DNA of 64,000 bases from an uncultured Eubacterium sp. (GTDB lineage Bacteria; Bacillota; Clostridia; Oscillospirales; Acutalibacteraceae). The stretch is taken from contig UQCC01000002.1 in NCBI GenBank assembly GCA_900539325.1, forward strand, positions 1 to 64,000, written 5' to 3'. The notes beneath the pieces were generated by a model. That model saw nothing but the letters and a program-made list of their open reading frames with translations, did not search any database and had not been told where the DNA came from. How positions within the stretch are numbered: the first letter of the stretch is position 1; every line of letters starts with the position of its first letter. The position numbers were made by a program, and so were the translations under genes. Below are positions 34,472-43,045 of this stretch, in pieces.

Positions 34472-35896
34472 ATGTCATTTAAAGAACAGGTAACCGATTT
34501 TGCAGTTAAGCACGCAATAAAGTATGCCAGAAAAGATTTTGACAGAAATGCACCGAGAATTTTAAAATTAGTCGAAAAAGCAGATGTTAAGCGTGTTAAC
34601 CGTTCAACATATGCAGGACTTCACAAAGTAATGGACGACCCTAACAACAACTGGATGAAATTTGCGAAAGACATCATCTGCAATACAGACGAGCATGTTA
34701 TCGAAAAGCTCGTTCCGCCGCTTATGAATGTTGCAATCAACAGCTACACAAAGCGTATGGCAGCTATCGAAAAGTACGGCTGCAATGTGCCGTGGGCAAT
34801 CCTTATGGACCCAACCGCAGCATGCAACCTCAAATGCACAGGCTGTTGGGCAGCAGAATACGGCCACACAAGCAGTCTTTCATACGATGACCTTGCAAGA
34901 ATCATCAGACAAGGCAAGGAACTCGGCACATATATGTATCTTTACACAGGCGGCGAGCCTACGATGAGAAGAGCAGATTTGATGCGTCTTTGCCGTGAAA
35001 ACCCTGATTGTGCATTTTTGAGCTTTACAAACGGCACATTGATTGACGACAGCTTTGCTGACGAAATCAAAGAGGTTGGCAACTTCTACCCTGCATTCTC
35101 TATTGAAGGATACGAAGAAGAAAACGACTTTCGCCGTGGAAACGGCACATTCAAAAAGTGCACAGCCGCTATGAAGCGTCTTAAAGACAGAGGCGTTCCG
35201 TTTGGTGCATCTCTTTGCTATACAAGCAAGAACACCGATGTTTTGGCATCAGACGAATATATGGATTGGCTCATTGAACAAGGCGTAAAGTTTGCTTGGT
35301 TCTTTACATATATGCCGACAGGCAACGGTGCCGTAACCGATCTTATGGTATCGCCTGAACAGCGTGCACTTATGTACAAAAAGATGCACGAATGGCGTAA
35401 GACAAAATCTATCTTCGCTCTTGATTTCTGGAACGACGGCGAATATGTTCAGGGCTGTATCGCAGGCGGCAGACACTACTTCCACATCAACTCAAACGGT
35501 GACTGCGAACCTTGTGCTTTTGTTCACTATTCAAATGTCAACATCAAGGAATGCAGCGTTTTGGAAGCACTCCAAAGCCCGCTCTTTATGGCTTACAAGA
35601 AGAATCAGCCGTTCTCAAACAATATGCTTCGTCCTTGCCCTGTACTTGACAATCCGGGTGCTATCAGCAAAATGGTTGCCGAAACAGGTGCATATTCAAC
35701 AGAAATGCAACATCCCGAAAGTGCAAACGCTTTGTTTGACAAAACTATTGAAGCCGCTAAGGCTTGGAAAGTTAAGGCAGACGAATTGTTTGACAGAGAT
35801 GAGTACATTGCAAAGCATGTTAAAGACGAAAATATGTACAACTACGAAAAAGATGACTCTGAAAGAGAATTTAACGAATTTGAAAAAACTGAATAA
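34472..35896 (+). CDS. radical SAM protein with C-terminal Cys cluster motif
   Basis: A 474-residue radical SAM enzyme. The SAM/[4Fe-4S] motif CNLKCTGC is at about 124-131, preceded by PWAILMDPTAA, and GGEPTMR follows near 170. A C-terminal group CIAGGRHYFHINSNGDCEPC (about 335-355) with further Cys in RPCPVL looks like a SPASM-type auxiliary cluster. The N-terminal 120 residues are helical. The start at 34472 was chosen because GAGAGG lies 8 bases before it, and an ATG eight codons earlier has none. Related Clostridia genes are annotated only as radical SAM proteins. The layout up to the first Cys motif recalls HpnH, but there is no hopanoid locus here. Reaction unknown. Confidence 0.85.
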   Translation: MSFKEQVTDFAVKHAIKYARKDFDRNAPRILKLVEKADVKRVNRSTYAGLHKVMDDPNNNWMKFAKDIICNTDEHVIEKLVPPLMNVAINSYTKRMAAIEKYGCNVPWAILMDPTAACNLKCTGCWAAEYGHTSSLSYDDLARIIRQGKELGTYMYLYTGGEPTMRRADLMRLCRENPDCAFLSFTNGTLIDDSFADEIKEVGNFYPAFSIEGYEEENDFRRGNGTFKKCTAAMKRLKDRGVPFGASLCYTSKNTDVLASDEYMDWLIEQGVKFAWFFTYMPTGNGAVTDLMVSPEQRALMYKKMHEWRKTKSIFALDFWNDGEYVQGCIAGGRHYFHINSNGDCEPCAFVHYSNVNIKECSVLEALQSPLFMAYKKNQPFSNNMLRPCPVLDNPGAISKMVAETGAYSTEMQHPESANALFDKTIEAAKAWKVKADELFDRDEYIAKHVKDENMYNYEKDDSEREFNEFEKTE

Positions 35897-35922
35897 CAAC
35901 AGGTTTTTCGCATAAACAAAAT

Positions 35923-35953
35923 AAGGGCATATCTGGTTTGATATGCCCTTTAA
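35923..35953 (+). terminator. hairpin after the radical SAM gene
   Basis: AAGGGCATATC and GATATGCCCTT form an 11-bp stem around TGGTTT. The T tract is short (TTTAAAG), so readthrough into the next gene is likely. Confidence 0.6.
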
Positions 35954-35978
35954 AGCAATCTTAAACAAAGGAGCAGAA

Positions 35979-37247
35979 ATGAACACACCCTTATTAATCG
36001 TAATGATTATTTTAGTAATGTTTTCAGCATTTTTTTCATCGGCGGAAACCGCATTTTCATCGCTAAACAAAGTAAAGCTCAAAGCGATGGAACAAGGCGA
36101 AAAAAGCAAAAAAATCGAACGAACATTAAAGTTGGCAGATGATTTTGACATTGTGCTTTCAACAATTTTGATTGGCAACAACATCGTAAACATTGCTTCA
36201 ACCTCTATTGCAACCCTATTTTTTACGGGACTTTTGGGCGACAACAGCGACCTCGGTGCAACCGTGAGCACGGTGGTTATGACCGTTGTTGTGTTGATTT
36301 TCGGCGAAATCACACCAAAGACCATTGCAAAAGAAAAGGCAGAAACCTTTGCCGTTACAGTTGCTCCGGCAGTTAAGTTTTTTGTATTTCTGTTCTATCC
36401 GCTCAATATGCTGTTCAGAGGCTGGAAACTTTTGCTCAACAAGATGTTCCGCCTTGAAAAAAACAATGCCGTAACCGAAGAAGAACTGAAAACCTATGTT
36501 GACGAAGCTCAAACGGGCGGTGAAATCAGCGAAAACGAAAGCGAGCTTATCCGTTCGTCAATCGAATTTGACGACCTTTACGCAAGCGACATTCTCACTC
36601 CGAGAATTGATGTTGAGGCTGTTGACAAATACGCAAAGCTGTCCGACATAGAAAAGATATTCAAGGCAAGCGGATACAGCCGACTTCCTGTTTACATCGG
36701 CGACATCGACAATATTGTGGGCATCATCCACCACCGTGATTTTGAGGACATCAGAAGCCGTGGCTTAAAGTCACTCCGCACAATCATAAAGACCGTTCCG
36801 ACCGTCAGCCCCGACACAAAAATCAGCAAATTGCTGCGAATTTTTCAAAAAAACAAAACTCACCTTGCAGTTGTGATTGACGAATTCGGCGGCACCGAGG
36901 GTATTGTGACACTTGAGGACATACTTGAGGAACTCGTCGGCGAAATTTGGGACGAACACGATGAAGTTGAAGTGGATATTGAAAAAATCGATGACAACAC
37001 CTATATCATTGACGGTATGGCAAACCTTGACGATATATTTGAATATTTTGGAATTGACGACAAGAACACAAATGTAACAACGCTCAACGGCTGGGTTATG
37101 GAAAACACAGACAAAATACCCGAAATCGGCGACAGTTTTGATTATAAAGACCTGCATTTTGAAGTTGTGGAAACCGACGGACGCAGAGCAGAAAAAGTAA
37201 AAGTTACAAAAACCGTCACCGAAATCGAAGAACAAAACGAGGAATAA
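35979..37247 (+). CDS. CNNM/HlyC-CorC family membrane protein with CBS pair
   Basis: A 422-residue protein with an N-terminal DUF21 membrane domain (residues 1-170) carrying FFSSAETAFSSLN near 15 and GEITPKTIAKE near 105. A CBS pair follows (LTPRIDVEAVDK to IKTVPTVSP, about 205-330, with IDEFGGTEGIVTLEDILEE near 310) and then a CorC/HlyC domain to the end. Members export or exchange Mg2+ or other divalent cations. The ATG at 35979 is preceded by AAAGGAGC at 5 bases; twelve extra upstream codons are possible but lack a site. It is followed after 3 bases by pth, so pth and mfd are in its operon. Confidence 0.9.
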   Translation: MNTPLLIVMIILVMFSAFFSSAETAFSSLNKVKLKAMEQGEKSKKIERTLKLADDFDIVLSTILIGNNIVNIASTSIATLFFTGLLGDNSDLGATVSTVVMTVVVLIFGEITPKTIAKEKAETFAVTVAPAVKFFVFLFYPLNMLFRGWKLLLNKMFRLEKNNAVTEEELKTYVDEAQTGGEISENESELIRSSIEFDDLYASDILTPRIDVEAVDKYAKLSDIEKIFKASGYSRLPVYIGDIDNIVGIIHHRDFEDIRSRGLKSLRTIIKTVPTVSPDTKISKLLRIFQKNKTHLAVVIDEFGGTEGIVTLEDILEELVGEIWDEHDEVEVDIEKIDDNTYIIDGMANLDDIFEYFGIDDKNTNVTTLNGWVMENTDKIPEIGDSFDYKDLHFEVVETDGRRAEKVKVTKTVTEIEEQNEE

Positions 37248-37250
37248 CAA

Positions 37251-37841
37251 ATGTTTTCATTTAAACGAGGAAAAATAGAATACATCATTGCAGGCTTGGG
37301 AAATCCCGGACCCAAATACGCAAACACAAGGCACAATGCGGGTTTCAAAGCGGTTGATTTGCTTGCAAAAGAAGAGGGCTTTGAAATAAAAAAATCCAAA
37401 TTTCAAGCCTTGATTGCGGACGAAATGATAGACGGCAAGCGTTGCCTTGTTATGAAACCGCAGACTATGATGAACCTCAGCGGCGAGGCGATTATGGAAG
37501 CCGCCGAATACTATAATATTCCAAACGAAAATATCATAGTAATTTATGACGACATCAGCCTTGACATAGGCAAAACAAGAATAAGAAGAAAAGGCAGTGC
37601 CGGCGGACACAACGGAATAAAAAGCATAATTTCGTGCCTCGGTTCAGAAGAATTTCCACGAATTAAAGTCGGAGTTGACAAAAAGCCGAATGCTGCATAC
37701 GACCTTGCCAAATGGGTTTTGAGCGAATTTCCAAAGGAGAAATCCGAAGAACTGCAAACCGCACTTGAAAACGCAACAAAGGCAGTAAGACTTATGGTCA
37801 ACGGCAAAACCGACGAAGCCATGAACAAATACAACAGTTAA
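37251..37841 (+). CDS. pth: peptidyl-tRNA hydrolase
   Basis: Releases tRNA from peptidyl-tRNAs that drop off the ribosome. The 196-residue protein has GLGNPGPKYANTRHNAG at residues 15-31 with the catalytic His28, then PQTMMNLSGEA near 80, and the central VIYDDISLDIGKTRIRRKGSAGGHNGI-type region near 100-125 (cited in part). It carries a short N-terminal extension (MFSFKRGKIE) before the usual start of the fold. It lies between the CNNM gene and mfd; the pth-mfd order is conserved in Firmicutes. ATG three bases after the preceding stop. Confidence 0.96.
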   Translation: MFSFKRGKIEYIIAGLGNPGPKYANTRHNAGFKAVDLLAKEEGFEIKKSKFQALIADEMIDGKRCLVMKPQTMMNLSGEAIMEAAEYYNIPNENIIVIYDDISLDIGKTRIRRKGSAGGHNGIKSIISCLGSEEFPRIKVGVDKKPNAAYDLAKWVLSEFPKEKSEELQTALENATKAVRLMVNGKTDEAMNKYNS

Positions 37842-37857
37842 GGGCATAAGGCGAAAT

Positions 37858-40800
37858 ATGAGCTGTTTTTCAAAAATATTTGACAAAGACAAAGAATATC
37901 AAAATTTAAAAGAAGCAGTCGGCACTCACGAATTTCCCGTGGGTGCTGTCGGTTTGCCCGAAATCAACAAGGTGCACATCGTTCACTCTTTATGTGACGA
38001 CCTTGAAAAAAAGGCTTTTGTCATTACACCCGACGAAGCAAGTGCAATCAGGGTTTACGAGGATTTGTCAACACTTACAAACGGAGTTTTGCTCTATCCG
38101 AGAAGAGAGTTCACTTTTCTTGATGTTGAGGGCATAAGCCGTGAATTTGAGCATATCAGGCTCGGAGTGCTGTCAAAAATCATCAAGGGCGACTACAACA
38201 TAGTTGTTGCCTCGGTACAGGCAGCGTGCCAAATGACAATGCCGCCGCAGGCACTCATCGACCGTTCGTTTACCATCAGCGAGGGTGAGGACATCGACAT
38301 TGATGAAACCGTCAACAAACTTGTTAAGGCAGGCTACACACGATTTGATCAGGTTGACGGCACAAGTCAGTTCAGCGTCAGAGGCGGACTTATTGACATC
38401 TTCCCACCGGGAGCCGATGACCCTGTAAGAATTGAATTATGGGGCGACACGGTTGATTCCATTGCAAAATTTGATATTTCAACCCAAAGGCGAAATGATA
38501 TTGTTGAAAAGATAGATATTATTCCGGCAACGGAAGTTTTGTTTCCGTCAAAGGAAATTCAGGCAAAAAAGATTGACGAACTTGCCGCCTCGCTCAAAGG
38601 CAAAGCCATAAAAGCAAGAGAAAAACTCTATGCCGACAGCGACAAATTAAAGCAAGGCATAAATCTGCCGTGCAACGATAAATATCTTCCGCTTGCATAC
38701 GAAAGTAACGGACTGTTTGATTATTTTGACGGTCTGCTGTTTGTGCTTGAAAGCGGCAAATGCAAGGAAAAATACGAAAACCAACAAAAGCTTATGCTTG
38801 AGGACATCAAGTGGCTGTTGGAGGACGGCATAATCTGCAAAGGTATTGACAAATTCAGCCTTGATTTTACCGACCTTTTGGGTGTTTACGAAAACCATAA
38901 GGCGATTTATCTCGATTCTTTCCCTCGTGGAAGTTTTGACACGCCTATAAGACATCTTGCATCATTCACCTGTCAAACATTCAACTCTTGGAGCGGAACA
39001 TTAAGCCAACTCAAAGACGAATTGTTCCCTCTTATCAAAACAAAATACGCCGTTTGCATACTTGCCGGCACATCAAAATCGGCAAAAGCTCTTGCCTACG
39101 ATTTGCAGGAAATGGGCTACCAAGCCGTTTACTGTGACAAAAAGCCGGAGGAATTCACCCACGGTCTTATAACCGTTATGTCGGGCACGACCTCATCGGG
39201 ATTTCAACTGTCCTCGTGCAAATTTGCACTCATCACTTACGGCAAAGTTAACCAAGCCAAGAAAAAGCACAAGCACTTCAGTTCAAAAGATGCCATTCAT
39301 TCACTTGACGAACTTGTCATCGGCGATTACATTGTTCACAACATCCACGGTATCGGCATTTTTGAGGGCATACAGGCACTTGAAATCAACAATGTCAGCA
39401 AGGACTACATCAAAATAAGCTACGCAAAAGGCGACAATCTTTATGTTCCGGTAACTCAGCTTGACCTTGTTTCAAAATACATCGGTCCCCGTGACGACTC
39501 AAAGGTAAAAATCAGCCGACTCGGTTCGGGCGATTGGAGCAAAACAAAATCCAAGGTTCGTGCAGGACTTCAGGATATGGCGAAAGAACTTATTGCCCTG
39601 TACTCAAAGCGAATGAACACAAAGGGCTTTGCATTTTCCGAAGACACGGATATGCAACGAGATTTTGAACTCCGCTTTGCATATGAAGAAACCGACGACC
39701 AGCTTCGCTCGATTGACGAAATCAAGGGCGATATGGAAAAAACAGCACCTATGGACAGACTGCTTTGCGGTGATGTAGGCTTTGGCAAAACAGAGGTTGC
39801 CCTGCGTGCGGCATTCAAATGCATTGGTGACGGCAAGCAATGTGCAATCCTTGTGCCGACCACCGTACTTGCCATGCAACACTTCCAAACTGCACTTAAA
39901 CGAATGGAAGCGTTCCCCGTAAGAATAGAAATGCTCAGCAGATTTGTATCGCCTGCAAAACAAAAAGAGGTGCTGAGCGACCTTGAAAAAGGCAAGGTTG
40001 ACCTTTTAATCGGCACTCACAGAATATTCGGCGGTGACATCAAGTTCAAAGATTTGGGACTGCTGATTGTTGACGAAGAACAGCGTTTCGGCGTTGCTCA
40101 AAAAGAGAAAATCAAGGAAAAATTCCCGAGAGTTGATGTTCTCACCCTATCGGCAACACCTATTCCGAGAACGCTGAATATGGCAATGAGCGGAATCCGT
40201 GATATGAGCCTACTTGAAGAAGCACCGGGCGACCGAAAGCCGGTGCAAACCTATGTTATTGAATACGATTTCGGCATACTCGTTGAAGCCATGGAAAAAG
40301 AGCTTGCACGAGGCGGTCAATGCTACTATTTGCACAACGATATAGACACAATCGACCATATTGCAATGCAAATAAAAAAGGCAATGCCGGACGCCACGGT
40401 GGGAGTTGCACACGGTCAAATGACGGAAGAACAGTTATCCGATGTTTGGCAAAAGCTCCTCAATGCCGAAATTGACATTTTGGTGTGCACAACGATTATC
40501 GAGACAGGCATTGATGTGCCGAATGTCAACACACTTATAATTGAAAACGCAAACAAACTCGGACTTGCTCAGCTTCACCAAATCCGTGGCAGAGTCGGCA
40601 GAAGCAGCAGACGCGCCTATGCCTATTTTACATTTGCAAAAGGCAAGGAACTAACCGACATTGCACAAAAGCGACTTGAAGCTATCAGAGAGTACACCGA
40701 GTTCGGTGCAGGATTCAAAATCGCCATGCGTGACCTTGAAATCAGAGGCGCAGGCTCACTCCTCGGCAACAAGCAGCACGGACATATGGAAAGCGTCGGC

Positions 40801-41316
40801 TACGATATGTACATCAAACTTCTTGAGCAGGCTGTCAGCGAGGAAAAGGGCGAAACCGTACCGGATGAAAAAGAACAGGAATGCCTTATCGACTTGCCTG
40901 TTGACGCAAGCATTCCGGCATCGTACATTTCTTCAACTCCGCAAAGGCTCGATATGTACAAAACTATTGCCAACATTCGCTCAAACGAAGAAGCAAACGA
41001 TGTTTATGACGAGCTTACCGACCGTTTCGGCGTACCGCCGGCAAGCGTGTACGGACTTGTAGAAATTGCACTTTTACGCAACACGGCTATGAAACTCGGC
41101 ATTTACGAAATCAGGCAAGCCGGCATAAACGCAAAATTTTTCTTAAACGATGTAAAGCCCGAATATCTCATTGCTCTCAACGAAAAAATGCGTGGCAGAG
41201 CAAAGCTCAATTCAGGCAAAAAAACCTTTATTTCGGTTGAAACAATCGGCGGCGACACCATCGGTTGCGTGCGTGACACACTCAATCTTTTAAGCGACTC
41301 CGTCAAAAATGAATAA
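37858..41316 (+). CDS. mfd: transcription-repair coupling factor
   Basis: Removes RNA polymerase stalled at DNA lesions and recruits UvrA. The 1152-residue protein has the UvrB-homology region (1-350, with DGTSQFSVRGGLIDIFPPG near 160), the RNA-polymerase-interacting CarD-like domain near 480-560 (GDYIVHNIHGIGIFEGI), and the helicase core with Walker A GDVGFGKTE near 636. It also has DEEQRFGV near 740 and ATPIPRTL near 765. The C-terminal TRCF domain completes it. Length and order are those of Bacillus Mfd. It follows pth by 16 bases and ends with a terminator whose stem overlaps the next gene's ribosome site. Confidence 0.97.
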   Translation: MSCFSKIFDKDKEYQNLKEAVGTHEFPVGAVGLPEINKVHIVHSLCDDLEKKAFVITPDEASAIRVYEDLSTLTNGVLLYPRREFTFLDVEGISREFEHIRLGVLSKIIKGDYNIVVASVQAACQMTMPPQALIDRSFTISEGEDIDIDETVNKLVKAGYTRFDQVDGTSQFSVRGGLIDIFPPGADDPVRIELWGDTVDSIAKFDISTQRRNDIVEKIDIIPATEVLFPSKEIQAKKIDELAASLKGKAIKAREKLYADSDKLKQGINLPCNDKYLPLAYESNGLFDYFDGLLFVLESGKCKEKYENQQKLMLEDIKWLLEDGIICKGIDKFSLDFTDLLGVYENHKAIYLDSFPRGSFDTPIRHLASFTCQTFNSWSGTLSQLKDELFPLIKTKYAVCILAGTSKSAKALAYDLQEMGYQAVYCDKKPEEFTHGLITVMSGTTSSGFQLSSCKFALITYGKVNQAKKKHKHFSSKDAIHSLDELVIGDYIVHNIHGIGIFEGIQALEINNVSKDYIKISYAKGDNLYVPVTQLDLVSKYIGPRDDSKVKISRLGSGDWSKTKSKVRAGLQDMAKELIALYSKRMNTKGFAFSEDTDMQRDFELRFAYEETDDQLRSIDEIKGDMEKTAPMDRLLCGDVGFGKTEVALRAAFKCIGDGKQCAILVPTTVLAMQHFQTALKRMEAFPVRIEMLSRFVSPAKQKEVLSDLEKGKVDLLIGTHRIFGGDIKFKDLGLLIVDEEQRFGVAQKEKIKEKFPRVDVLTLSATPIPRTLNMAMSGIRDMSLLEEAPGDRKPVQTYVIEYDFGILVEAMEKELARGGQCYYLHNDIDTIDHIAMQIKKAMPDATVGVAHGQMTEEQLSDVWQKLLNAEIDILVCTTIIETGIDVPNVNTLIIENANKLGLAQLHQIRGRVGRSSRRAYAYFTFAKGKELTDIAQKRLEAIREYTEFGAGFKIAMRDLEIRGAGSLLGNKQHGHMESVGYDMYIKLLEQAVSEEKGETVPDEKEQECLIDLPVDASIPASYISSTPQRLDMYKTIANIRSNEEANDVYDELTDRFGVPPASVYGLVEIALLRNTAMKLGIYEIRQAGINAKFFLNDVKPEYLIALNEKMRGRAKLNSGKKTFISVETIGGDTIGCVRDTLNLLSDSVKNE

Positions 41317-41324
41317 AAAACGAT

Positions 41325-41357
41325 ACCTCGGTTGATAATATAACCGAGGTGTTTTTT
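41325..41357 (+). terminator. mfd terminator overlapping the ribosome site of the M23 gene
   Basis: ACCTCGGTT (41325-41333) pairs with AACCGAGGT (41342-41350), followed by GTTTTTT. The downstream arm contains the GAGGTG ribosome site of the M23 gene, whose ATG begins immediately after the T run. Confidence 0.85.
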
Positions 41358-42053
41358 ATGTCTACATCAAATTCAAAAAACAAGGACAAAAATATAAAGG
41401 CTTTATTTTCGGTTGTATGCCTTTGCATAGTTGCACTCGGACTGATAGTGTACTTTTCAACAACGCAAAAAAGCAAGGAAAGCACGGTAAACGAGCCGAC
41501 AACGATTGTTGAAACCACAGAGGTTCAGCATGCGGTAACGGCTAAAGAAGCCACGACCGAGGCGACAACCAAGGCACAAAGCACAACCAAAAAGCAAGCC
41601 GAAAAAGAACTTACAATGGCAAAAAACAAAAACAACACTCCGTTTAAAAGCTACTACAAATATCCGCTTACGGACGCTGTGTCAAAGGGTTACAGCGAGG
41701 AGTTGACCTACGACAAAACAATGGGCGACTACCGTGCACACACGGCGGTTGACTTCAGCGGTGCACTCGGCGACAAGGTTGTTGCGGTAAACGACGGACT
41801 TGTAACCAAGGTGTACACCGACTCAATGTACGGCTTGTGCGTGGAAATCGACCACGGCGGCAAATTTGTGGCAAAGTACTGCGGACTTGAAAGTGCCACG
41901 GTGAAAAAAGGCGACTTTGTCGACATCGGCAACACAATCGGCACGCTCGGCAAAATCCCGTGCGAATCCGGCGACGGCGTCCACCTCCACTTTTCAGCCA
42001 AATATAAAGGCCAAACCATCAACCCACTCAATGTAATGAATAAGACGGAATAG
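41358..42053 (+). CDS. membrane-anchored M23 (LytM) endopeptidase, SpoIIQ-like
   Basis: A 231-residue protein with a short cytoplasmic tail, one helix (about 14-36, ALFSVVCLCIVALGLIVYF), a Thr/Glu/Lys-rich linker (to about 95), and a LytM domain. The zinc ligands are complete: HTAVD near 132 and HLHF near 211. It would cut peptidoglycan cross-bridges outside the membrane. Size and plan match SpoIIQ, the forespore engulfment protein, which in Clostridia often retains the zinc ligands. Nothing around it is sporulation-specific, however, so a vegetative LytM hydrolase remains possible. Its ribosome site lies within the mfd terminator, so its own transcript must begin upstream of the stem or within mfd. 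Confidence 0.8.
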   Translation: MSTSNSKNKDKNIKALFSVVCLCIVALGLIVYFSTTQKSKESTVNEPTTIVETTEVQHAVTAKEATTEATTKAQSTTKKQAEKELTMAKNKNNTPFKSYYKYPLTDAVSKGYSEELTYDKTMGDYRAHTAVDFSGALGDKVVAVNDGLVTKVYTDSMYGLCVEIDHGGKFVAKYCGLESATVKKGDFVDIGNTIGTLGKIPCESGDGVHLHFSAKYKGQTINPLNVMNKTE

Positions 42054-42058
42054 TAAAA

Positions 42059-42084
42059 TTCCTCCTCAATCTCTTGAGGAGGAA
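42059..42084. terminator. weak bidirectional hairpin
   Basis: CCTCCTCAA and TTGAGGAGG (42061-42082) lie between two convergent genes. T tracts are short on both sides. Confidence 0.5.
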
Positions 42085-42106
42085 TTAACGTTTAACTTAC
42101 ATATTT

Positions 42107-42838
42107 TTAGTTCTTAGGAAATATATATTTTTCAATATTTGTATATCCTTTTATATATTGGTTCCATTCGTTAACAACAAGATAATCATCATACCCATGA
42201 TTTTCTTTAAACCGTAACAAAGTTTTCCATGGACCATAAATAATATTGCCTTTTGAATCTTTTTTATATGCTCTTATTTTAATAATTTGTGGTCCGTCTT
42301 GAGAGCCATAATACAATTTATTTATATTCTTTATTTTGTTTTTATGAGAATTATAATATCCGTCAAACGAATAAATAAAGTTCAATTGATAACCGTAAGC
42401 ATCAGACACCTTAGAGTAATCAAGCATTGTTCCGGCAAAGCCACCCTCATTTGGAACTTCAACAGAATAATGCTTAAATTGTGAACTTTTTATCTGTCCC
42501 CAAGTTGAAACAATTTCACTGCTTTTACCTGTCTTACTGCCAACAACAGCCTTAACCTTATAGTAATATACTTTACTTGATTTAGAAGCAGTATAACTGT
42601 TTTTTCCTGTCACAGCTATTTGCTTAAAACCTTTTGAAGAATTATTTGACCTATAAAGCTTATATTTTTTTGAGTTTTTTACCTTATCCCAAGAAATTTT
42701 AATCTTATTGTTTGAGGAATAACTCAAAGAAATATTTTTAGGAGCCGAAACCGTAGCCGCATAAGCACTAAAAGCTGATGAAGTAACAGTTACAACCGAT
42801 ATTATTAATGTTAAAGCAATGCATAATACTTTTTTCAT
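42107..42838 (-). CDS. secreted fibronectin type III protein
   Basis: A 243-residue exported protein: signal peptide at 1-28 (MKKVLCIALTLIISVVTV, cleavage near AYA-AT), then a fibronectin type III-like domain (APKNISLSYSSNNKIKISWDKVKNSKKYKLYRSN split across 30-65, ending with YYYKVKAVVGSKTGKSSE). A C-terminal domain of about 120 residues follows, rich in Tyr and Lys, which I do not recognise. The ATG at 42838 is preceded by AAGGAGATTCTT. Its promoter lies beside TGTTACC repeats shared with the divergent regulator gene, so it is a likely target of that regulator. No anchor visible. Confidence 0.72.
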   Translation of the reverse strand: MKKVLCIALTLIISVVTVTSSAFSAYAATVSAPKNISLSYSSNNKIKISWDKVKNSKKYKLYRSNNSSKGFKQIAVTGKNSYTASKSSKVYYYKVKAVVGSKTGKSSEIVSTWGQIKSSQFKHYSVEVPNEGGFAGTMLDYSKVSDAYGYQLNFIYSFDGYYNSHKNKIKNINKLYYGSQDGPQIIKIRAYKKDSKGNIIYGPWKTLLRFKENHGYDDYLVVNEWNQYIKGYTNIEKYIFPKN

Positions 42839-42870
42839 AAGAATCTCCTTTTCTAACATATGATAACCGA

Positions 42871-42899
42871 ATTTTAACATTGTTTTTTCGACATTTCAA
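42871..42899 (-). promoter_or_regulatory. promoter of the secreted FN3 gene
   Basis: Minus strand TTGAAA (42894-42899), 17 bp, TAAAAT (42871-42876). Two TGTTACC repeats lie immediately upstream of the -35. Confidence 0.7.
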
Positions 42900-42901
42900 T
42901 A

Positions 42902-43009
42902 TGTTACCTGAGTGTTACCAAATTTTTATTGTGCGAAAACATATTGAACAGCTGAGAAAAAAAGTGTATATTAATTAGAGTGTTACTCAAAAGAAAATAA
43001 AAGGTAACA
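42902..43009. promoter_or_regulatory. TGTTACC repeat array between divergent genes
   Basis: TGTTACC at 42902-42908 and 42913-42919 (11 bases apart, direct), TGTTACT at 42981-42987, and the inverse GGTAACA at 43003-43009. The first pair abuts the FN3 promoter and the second pair flanks the expected start of the regulator transcript. It is a good candidate operator for the adjacent HTH protein. Confidence 0.5.
42944..42972 (+). promoter_or_regulatory. promoter of the HTH regulator gene
   Basis: TTGAAC (42944-42949), 17 bp, TATATT (42967-42972). Start is expected near 42979, within the second pair of TGTTAC(C/T) repeats. Confidence 0.6.
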
Positions 43010-43045
43010 CATATGGTTTGAGAATATTTAAAAATAGAGGAAAAT

